From contig NZ_JACIAY010000006.1 of assembly GCF_014194975.1 (NCBI RefSeq), positions 215,205 to 279,204 of the forward strand: 64,000 nucleotides of DNA, written 5' to 3'. The notes beneath the pieces were generated by a model. That model made no database searches. It had not been told where the DNA came from and was given only the letters and a program-made list of their open reading frames with translations. Numbering within the stretch: position 1 is the first letter of the stretch; each line of letters starts with the position of its first letter. This document shows, in pieces, positions 57,984-64,000 of the stretch. This stretch comes from Sphingomonas sp. BK580 (GTDB lineage: Bacteria > Pseudomonadota > Alphaproteobacteria > Sphingomonadales > Sphingomonadaceae). The translations under genes and the position numbers were made by a program.

Positions 57984-58667
57984 TCAGCTCGAGCCCAGGA
58001 CGTTGATGCTGAAGGCGATCACCCCGAGGTTGAAGACGAAGCCGGCGAGGCACTGCCCCAGCACCACGCGGCGAACCTTGGCCGAGGCGACCGTCACGTC
58101 CGAGGTCTGGAAGGTCATCCCCAGCGTGTAGCTGAAGTAGAGAAAGTCCCAGTAATCGGGCGCGCTCGTCCCGGGGAAGTCGATCCCCTTCGAGTCGCCG
58201 CCGGCCTTCGCCGGCATGTAGAACAGGTGCGCATAGTGCAGCGCGTAGACCATGTTCGAGAACAGCCACGCGAGCACGAGCGTGCCGATCACCAGCAGCT
58301 TGCCCGCGCCGCTCTCGTTGCCCCTCAGCTCGGACTCGACCGCGACGAGGATCGCCAGCGTCACCGCGCCGGTCACCGCGAGCAGCAGCGCGCGGTTGGC
58401 GTCGTTGGCGCGCGAGGCGCGGCGCATCTGCGCGGGGGTGTCGTGGCGGAACAGCGGCACCAGCGAGACCAGGAAGGTGAAGGCGGCAATGTCGAACGCC
58501 GCCATCACCCCGCGGCCCTTGCCCAGGTGCGGGATCGCCGCGGCGAGCGCGCCCGCGAACACCAGCACGAACAGCACGAAGCGCGGCGGCGCCAGCTTGC
58601 GGCCGATCCCCCACCAGCGCGGCGGGAGCGGGTGGGCGGCGGAGTCGCGCGACGGGTCGGTGCTCAT
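57984..58667 (-). CDS. DUF1345 family membrane protein
   Basis: A 227-residue protein with five or six spans. DUF1345 signatures are 'RFVLFVLVFAGALAAAI', 'FTFLVSLVPLFRHDTPAQM', 'SNMVYALHYAHLFYMPAKAG' and 'DYWDFLYFSYTLGMTFQTSDV', the last being the most conserved and reminiscent of ion-channel pore segments. The function is unknown. It is monocistronic and divergent from hisS across 53 bases. Confidence 0.9.
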   Translation of the reverse strand: MSTDPSRDSAAHPLPPRWWGIGRKLAPPRFVLFVLVFAGALAAAIPHLGKGRGVMAAFDIAAFTFLVSLVPLFRHDTPAQMRRASRANDANRALLLAVTGAVTLAILVAVESELRGNESGAGKLLVIGTLVLAWLFSNMVYALHYAHLFYMPAKAGGDSKGIDFPGTSAPDYWDFLYFSYTLGMTFQTSDVTVASAKVRRVVLGQCLAGFVFNLGVIAFSINVLGSS

Positions 58668-58720
58668 GCGACGATTGGCTAGCGCTCGCGCGACCGCTCG
58701 CCTAGATACGCCGACCCATC

Positions 58721-59967
58721 ATGAGCCGTATCCAGCCACCCGCCCGTGTCCGCGGCACCCAGGACATCTTCCGCGGCGAGCAGCGCCGCTTCGCGCGCGT
58801 GCTCGACGCCTTCGACCGCGTCCGCCGCCTCTACTGCTTCGAGCGAGTCGAGGTGCCCGTGTTCGAGGACACGCAGGTGTTCGCGCGCTCGATCGGCGAG
58901 ACCACCGACGTGGTGTCGAAGGAGATGTATTCCTTCCCCGACAAGGGCGGCGACATGCTGACGCTGCGCCCCGAGTTCACCGCCGGGATCGCGCGCGCCT
59001 ATATCAGCAACGGCTGGCAGCAATATGCACCGCTCAAGCTGGTCACCTCGGGCGCGGTGTTCCGCTACGAGCGGCCGCAGAAGGGGCGCTACCGCCAGTT
59101 CCACCAGATCGACGCCGAGCTCCTCGGCGCGCCCGAGCCCGCCGCCGACGTCGAGCTGCTGACGCTGGCGGACCAGCTGCTCCACGAGCTCGGCATCGCC
59201 GAGGGGGTGACGCTCAAGCTCAACACGCTCGGCGACGCCGAGACGCGCGAGGCGTGGCGCGCCGCGCTGGTGGCGCATTTCACGGCGCACCGCGGCGAGC
59301 TGAGCGAGGACAGCCTGACCCGGCTGGAGAAGAACCCGCTACGCATCCTCGACTCGAAGGACCCGCGCGACCGCCCGATCGCTGACAGCGCGCCGGACAT
59401 CGACGCCTATCTCACGGCGGGGGCGCGCGCCTTTTTCGACGCGGTGACAGCGGGGCTCGACGCCGCCGGGGTGAGGTGGGAGCGCGACGCGCGGCTGGTG
59501 CGCGGCCTCGATTATTATCGCCACACCGCGTTCGAGTTCGTCACCGACCGGCTCGGCGCGCAGGGCACGGTGCTCGCGGGCGGGCGCTACGACGGGCTGG
59601 TGGAGAGCCTCGGCGGTCCGGCGACCGCGGGCGTGGGCTGGGCCGCGGGGGTGGAGCGGCTGGCGATGCTGCTGGACGAACCCGCGGCAGAACCGTTGGC
59701 CGTCGTCGTGGTCGCGGAGGAGGCCGGGCTGGAGCCGCTCGCGTCGAGCGCGACGGCGGCGCTCCGCAAATCCGGCATCCGTGCGGAGGCGGTGGTGACC
59801 GGAAGCTTGAAGAAACGGTTCGATCGCGCCGTGAAGATGGCCCCCCGCCAGGTCGTCACGCTGAAGCGGAGCGGCGATACCCTGGGCTTCCAGCAGCGCG
59901 GTTCCGGTGCTGAACACGACGAGATGGCCGCGGTGGCGGCGGTGTTGAACGCCGCCATAGACCCTGC

Positions 59968-59971
<4 letters not shown>
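58721..59971 (+). CDS. hisS: Histidine-tRNA ligase
   Basis: A 416-residue class II aminoacyl-tRNA synthetase charging tRNA-His. Class II motif 2 is '[19 protein letters not shown]', the histidine-specific HisA block is '[16 protein letters not shown]', motif 3 is at '[15 protein letters not shown]', and the C-terminal anticodon domain follows (from about 330, '[16 protein letters not shown]'). N-terminal sequence is '[11 protein letters not shown]' (the conserved RGT.D). Its stop overlaps the prfA start by four bases (ATGA), making a translation-related operon hisS-prfA-prmC. Confidence 0.97.
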
Positions 59972-61047
<1,076 letters not shown>

Positions 61048-61086
61048 CAGGCGGGGGCGCGGCGGGGCGACGCCACGGCGCGGCGG

Positions 61087-61905
61087 ATGACCGCCGCGCG
61101 TCAGGCGCTCCGCGACGCCGCCGCCCGCTTCGCCTTCTCGGACACGGCCCGGCTCGACGCGGAACTGCTGCTCGCGCACGCGCTCGGGATCACGCGCGAG
61201 CGGCTGCTGCTCACGCTCGACGACTGGACCGCCCCGCCGGGCTTCGCCGCGCTGGTCGAGCGCCGCGCGCGGCACGAGCCGGTCGCCTACATCACCGGCA
61301 CGCGCGCCTTCTGGACGATCGAGCTGGCGGTCGGCCCGGGCGCGCTGATCCCGCGCCCGGACAGCGAGACGCTGCTCGAGGCCGCGCTGGCACACTTCGC
61401 GGATCGGCCCCCGGCCCGCGTGCTCGACCTCGGCACCGGCCCCGGCACGCTGCTGCTCGCCGCGCTGGCCGAGTGGCCGGGCGCGAGCGGGCTCGGCGTC
61501 GACCGCTCCGATGCCGCGCTCGAGCAGGCGCGCGCCAACGCGGCCGCGCTCGGGTTCGCGGACCGCGTCGCGTTCCGGCGCGGCGACTGGGCGGCCGGGA
61601 CCGCCGAGCGCTTCGACCTCGTGCTCGCCAATCCGCCCTATGTCGCTACCGGCGCGGATCTCCCCGACGAGGTGCGCGACTATGAGCCGGCGGGCGCGCT
61701 CTTCGCGGGCGACGACGGGCTCGACGACTATCGCGTGATCGCGCCGCAGCTGCCGGGGCTGCTCGCGCCCGGCGGCGTCGGCTGCGTCGAGATCGGCGCC
61801 GAACAGGGTGAGCGCGCCGCCGCGCTGTTTCGCGCCGCGGGGCTGAGCGTCGCGCTGCGGCACGACCTCGCCGGGCGTGACCGCTGCCTCGTCGTGACGG
61901 CTTGA
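61087..61905 (+). CDS. prmC: Peptide chain release factor N5-glutamine methyltransferase
   Basis: A 272-residue SAM-dependent enzyme methylating the GGQ glutamine of RF1/RF2. The N-terminal helical domain ('FSDTARLDAELLLAHALGI') is followed by 'GPGALIPRPDSETLLEAAL', the SAM site 'VLDLGTGPGTLLLAALAEWP' and the N-P-P-Y motif 'DLVLANPPYVATGADLPDEV' (excerpts), then 'GAEQGERAAALF'. All are standard PrmC/HemK features. It is downstream of prfA as in most bacteria. Confidence 0.96.
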   Translation: MTAARQALRDAAARFAFSDTARLDAELLLAHALGITRERLLLTLDDWTAPPGFAALVERRARHEPVAYITGTRAFWTIELAVGPGALIPRPDSETLLEAALAHFADRPPARVLDLGTGPGTLLLAALAEWPGASGLGVDRSDAALEQARANAAALGFADRVAFRRGDWAAGTAERFDLVLANPPYVATGADLPDEVRDYEPAGALFAGDDGLDDYRVIAPQLPGLLAPGGVGCVEIGAEQGERAAALFRAAGLSVALRHDLAGRDRCLVVTA

Positions 61906-62154
61906 TTCGGGGCGTGGCGCCCCCACATTTCGCTTTGAGAACGCATCCTGAGCCGTTACAGACTGCGTCGGGGCACGCGAACTCAACGACATTTGTTGTG
62001 TTGGATGGGCGCACGGCCCTCCCTTCGTCATCAGCCGCTGCAGTCCGGCGGCATGGCAGGCCTGCGGTGCCCGGCACGCGCGGCGCCGGGGAACGACTGC
62101 AACCCGTGTATCGGGAGCAAGTGCCGGTTTTGGTTCCAGGACGAGGACAGTGAT
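61906..62154. other. Gap between prmC and the DUF4167 gene
   Basis: 249 bases without a recognised gene. From an ATG at 62053 the frame of the following gene stays open and would read a cluster of four cysteines (C-x9-C-x2-C-x4-C) before the TTG start of DUF4167, but there is no clear ribosome-binding site at 62053. The stretch could hold a promoter or leader RNA. No known RNA family was recognised. Confidence 0.4.
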
Positions 62155-62976
62155 TTGATCAACAACCGTCAGAACGGTCGCCGTCGCGGCCGTGGTGGTG
62201 GCCAGCAGCGTCAGGGTGGCGGCGGCCAGGGGCAGCGTGACAGCGGTAACCGGATCGACAGCCGCGCGCGCGGCAACGCGGCCCAGCTGCTCGAGAAGTA
62301 CCGCAACATGGCGCGCGACGCGCAGATGGCGGGCGACCGCGTCAACACTGAATACTACCTCCAGTTCGCGGACCATTATTTCCGGGTGCTCGCCGACCAG
62401 CGCGGCCGCTCCGACGACCAGCCGTACCAGCGGCGCCAGCGCGACGATTTCGACAGCTTCGACGACGGCGACGATTTCGGTGACGAGGGCGAGCCGATCC
62501 GCGCCGACGAGCAGCAGCGCGTCAGCGAGAGCGAGCCCCGCCGCGAGCGCGACGGCAACCGCCGTGACGAGGGGCGCCGTGACGAGGGGCGCCGCGAGGC
62601 GCGCGACCAGGGCGAGCCGCGCCGCGAGGGCCGACGCGACGAGCGCCGCCCGCAGCGCGAGGCCGATGAGATCGCCGACGGCTCGCCGCGGGACACCGCG
62701 ACGCCAGCGAACGATCCCGCGGTGAGCGAGAGTGATGAGGGCGCGCCCCGCCGTCGCCGCGGCCGTAAGCCGCGGGAGGAGGTGGCGGTCGACGCCGCCG
62801 CTGTGAACGGTGCTGCGGACGAACGCACGCTGGAGCTCGGCCTCGACCGGCTGCCGCCGGCGCTCGGTACCCCAGCCGAGCCGGTCGCAGCCGAGACGGC
62901 CGAAGGTGGCGAGCCCGTCGTCAAGCCGCGCCGTCGCCGCGTCCGTGCCGCGGCGGAGGCGTCCCCTGCCGAGTGA
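62155..62976 (+). CDS. DUF4167 family protein
   Basis: A 273-residue, highly charged protein from a TTG start ([16 protein letters not shown]...), with an upstream GAGGAC. The conserved DUF4167 domain is residues about 1-80: 'RIDSRARGNAAQLLEKYRNMA' (excerpt) and 'NTEYYLQFADHYFRVLADQ'. The rest is disordered, with Asp-rich then Arg/Glu/Asp repeats ('RRDEGRRDEGRREARDQGEP') and a basic C-terminal end 'PRRRRGRKPREEVAVDAA'. The Arg/Gly-rich N-terminus suggests RNA or nucleic-acid contact, which is inference. The prmC-DUF4167 order is conserved in alphaproteobacteria. A strong terminator follows. Confidence 0.85.
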   Translation: MINNRQNGRRRGRGGGQQRQGGGGQGQRDSGNRIDSRARGNAAQLLEKYRNMARDAQMAGDRVNTEYYLQFADHYFRVLADQRGRSDDQPYQRRQRDDFDSFDDGDDFGDEGEPIRADEQQRVSESEPRRERDGNRRDEGRRDEGRREARDQGEPRREGRRDERRPQREADEIADGSPRDTATPANDPAVSESDEGAPRRRRGRKPREEVAVDAAAVNGAADERTLELGLDRLPPALGTPAEPVAAETAEGGEPVVKPRRRRVRAAAEASPAE

Positions 62977-63003
62977 GCGCCGCGTGACATGAAGAGCCGT
63001 GGT

Positions 63004-63040
63004 GGGGCCGGCGTCCGGGCGGACGCCGGCCCCTCGTCGT
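63004..63040 (+). terminator. Rho-independent-like terminator of the prmC-DUF4167 unit
   Basis: GGGGCCGGCGTCC (63004-63016), loop GGGC, GGACGCCGGCCCC (63021-63033): a perfect 13-bp stem followed by the T-containing 'tcgtcgttt'. It lies 28 bases after the DUF4167 stop. Confidence 0.75.
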
Positions 63041-63194
63041 TTGTGGGTGGCCGCGAACGCGATATCGTCGTCGCGCTCTTCGCCCGACCCCGACCGCGTC
63101 GCCTGACCCAACCGCTTGCATTGCCTACGGAAGAGAGGATGATGCGCCGAGGAGCGGTCACCCGCGTCGGGGCCGCCCGACGGAGGAGAGGGTC

Positions 63195-63623
63195 ATGACC
63201 ATCGCAGCCATCCTGCGCGAGAAAGGCGCCGCGCTCGTCGCGGTCGGGCCGGAGACGACAGTCGCAGGCGCGATCGCGCTCCTCGCCGAGCACCGTATCG
63301 GCGCGCTGCCGGTGGTCGCCGGCGGGGCGGTGCGCGGCATGTTCTCCGAGCGCGACGTGGTGCGGCTGCTCGCGGGTGGCGACAGCGGCGTGCTGCAGGC
63401 GCGCGTCGGCGAGGTGATGACCGCGCCAGCGGTGACCGCGGCGCCGGCGGACCCGGTGCTCGCCGCCTTGTCGCTCATGACGCAGCGGCGCATCCGACAC
63501 CTGCCCGTCGTCGAGGCGGGGGAGGTGCGCGGGATCGTCTCCATCGGCGATCTCGTCAAATATCGCATCGAACGGATCGAGGCGGAAGCAGCCGCGATGC
63601 GCGACTATATCCAGCAGGCGTGA
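63195..63623 (+). CDS. Tandem CBS-domain protein
   Basis: A 142-residue protein consisting of two CBS motifs that form one Bateman module, usually binding adenine nucleotides: the first at about 10-65 ('AVGPETTVAGAIALLAEHRI', 'GMFSERDVVRLLAGG') and the second at about 75-130 ('MTAPAVTAAPADPVLAALSL', 'HLPVVEAGEVRGIVSIGDLV'). A short C-terminal helix ends DYIQQA. There is no other domain. The ATG is preceded by GGAGGAGAGGG, a strong ribosome-binding site. It is the last gene before the rRNA promoter region. Likely an energy-sensing regulator; its partner is unknown. Confidence 0.93.
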   Translation: MTIAAILREKGAALVAVGPETTVAGAIALLAEHRIGALPVVAGGAVRGMFSERDVVRLLAGGDSGVLQARVGEVMTAPAVTAAPADPVLAALSLMTQRRIRHLPVVEAGEVRGIVSIGDLVKYRIERIEAEAAAMRDYIQQA

Positions 63624-63755
63624 CCCGGGTGGCGGTGGCGCCCAGTCGCCGCGTCGTGACCGGTGATTCGCCGCGGCATCCGCTCGGTGTCTGGCGTGAG
63701 CGCCGCGGTTTTCCGCCATTTCCGCGGGCCCCCGACATAAAATTGCAAAAAGTGT

Positions 63756-63784
63756 TTGACCGGTGGGAACGCCCTCCATATATG
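63756..63784 (+). promoter_or_regulatory. Strong sigma-70 promoter, probably of an rRNA operon
   Basis: TTGACC (63756-63761), 17-base spacer, TATATG (63779-63784). The spacing is ideal and both hexamers are close to consensus. Immediately downstream there is no reading frame, only a leader with rRNA-operon characteristics up to the window end. Confidence 0.65.
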
Positions 63785-64000
63785 CCGCTTCACCGGACGG
63801 GGGGCGCTGCTGAGGCGGTGCTTCTGGGCCGGTCGCCAGATAGGATGGACATCGTTCTCCCCGATCGAAGGGTGGGGGAGGGTTGGATGTCCGGTTTCTT
63901 CGTCGGCGGTTCTTTGACATTGTAGGTTTAGATGAAGGGACATGTGGACGGTGGTCTGCGGGGTCTGCGCATGCAAGGTGCGTGGGCGTCGTTAGAGACT
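63785..64000 (+). other. Probable rRNA operon leader with boxA-like element (63909-63922); 16S gene lies beyond the window
   Basis: The non-coding leader carries GTTCTTTGACATTG (63909-63922), which resembles the boxA antitermination element (core CTCTTTAACA) that precedes 16S rRNA genes in alphaproteobacteria. The following sequence is GU-rich and unlike coding DNA. The mature 16S start (agagtttgatc) is not reached. Identification as rrn rests on position, promoter and boxA. Confidence 0.55.

Noticed and set aside
61906..62154. Possible SRP RNA or tmRNA between prmC and DUF4167
   Set aside because: I found neither the conserved SRP apical loop nor a tRNA-like acceptor end; no RNA family can be supported.

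Overview
The window is chromosomal DNA from a very GC-rich alphaproteobacterium, most likely a sphingomonad (Sphingomonas or a close relative). The evidence is the near-saturated third-position GC, the order rpiB-glyA-nrdR-trmJ, prmC followed by a DUF4167 gene, a phasin next to clpS, a perfect alphaproteobacterial RpoH promoter before dnaK, and palindromic 'gtcatcccc...ggggatgac' intergenic repeats of a type common in that group. About 50 protein genes fill it. I see no tRNA, CRISPR array, prophage or intact insertion sequence. The right edge runs into what looks like the promoter and leader of a ribosomal RNA operon whose 16S gene lies outside.

Layout. 1-7.1 kb: dnaK (cut at the left edge), a complex I accessory subunit, fumC and a divergent C4-dicarboxylate symporter, and an unrecognised two-HTH protein. 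7-10.7 kb: minus-strand operon rpiB-glyA-small gene-nrdR-trmJ, into which a 0.38-kb GIY-YIG endonuclease cassette with about 53-bp inverted arms appears inserted, fused in frame to trmJ. 10.8-19.8 kb: a DUF885 lipase/peptidase-like protein, an exported FecR protein with a very long Ala-rich coil, a TpsB-type outer-membrane secretion protein, a CHASE2-GGDEF(degenerate)-EAL protein and a dienelactone hydrolase. 20-27.4 kb: a ParD-like/methionine aminopeptidase pair, an Atm1-type ABC exporter, clpB with a possible heat-shock promoter, and a nucleotide-sugar epimerase. 27.7-32.5 kb: an MFS exporter, phasin, clpS, motA, motB.

32.6-38.2 kb holds a compact operon that I read as D-glutamate catabolism: DUF1611/DgcN-like N-acetyltransferase, DgcA-like enolase-superfamily racemase, a glutamate/dicarboxylate symporter, a LysR regulator and a PBP4-type D-Ala-D-Ala carboxypeptidase. 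38.3-52.6 kb: a GST and a dienelactone hydrolase, a large TonB-dependent receptor, a translationally coupled exported pair (penicillin-acylase family amidase and D-aminoacylase family amidohydrolase), an acyltransferase-3 membrane protein, ispG, a decayed AbrB-type antitoxin ORF, and an overlapping EamA-GNAT / SMR-TfoX cluster. 52.8-64 kb: pyrophosphatase, an M61 peptidase, a GMC/gluconate-dehydrogenase-like pair, DUF1345, the translation set hisS-prfA-prmC, DUF4167, a CBS protein and the rrn leader.

The most interesting signals are the GIY-YIG cassette with inverted arms (a possible repeat-associated mobile nuclease), the ParD-like/MetAP pair, and the concentration of D-amino-acid and peptidoglycan-related enzymes in two operons. 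All functions are inferred from reading the sequence; no database search was run.
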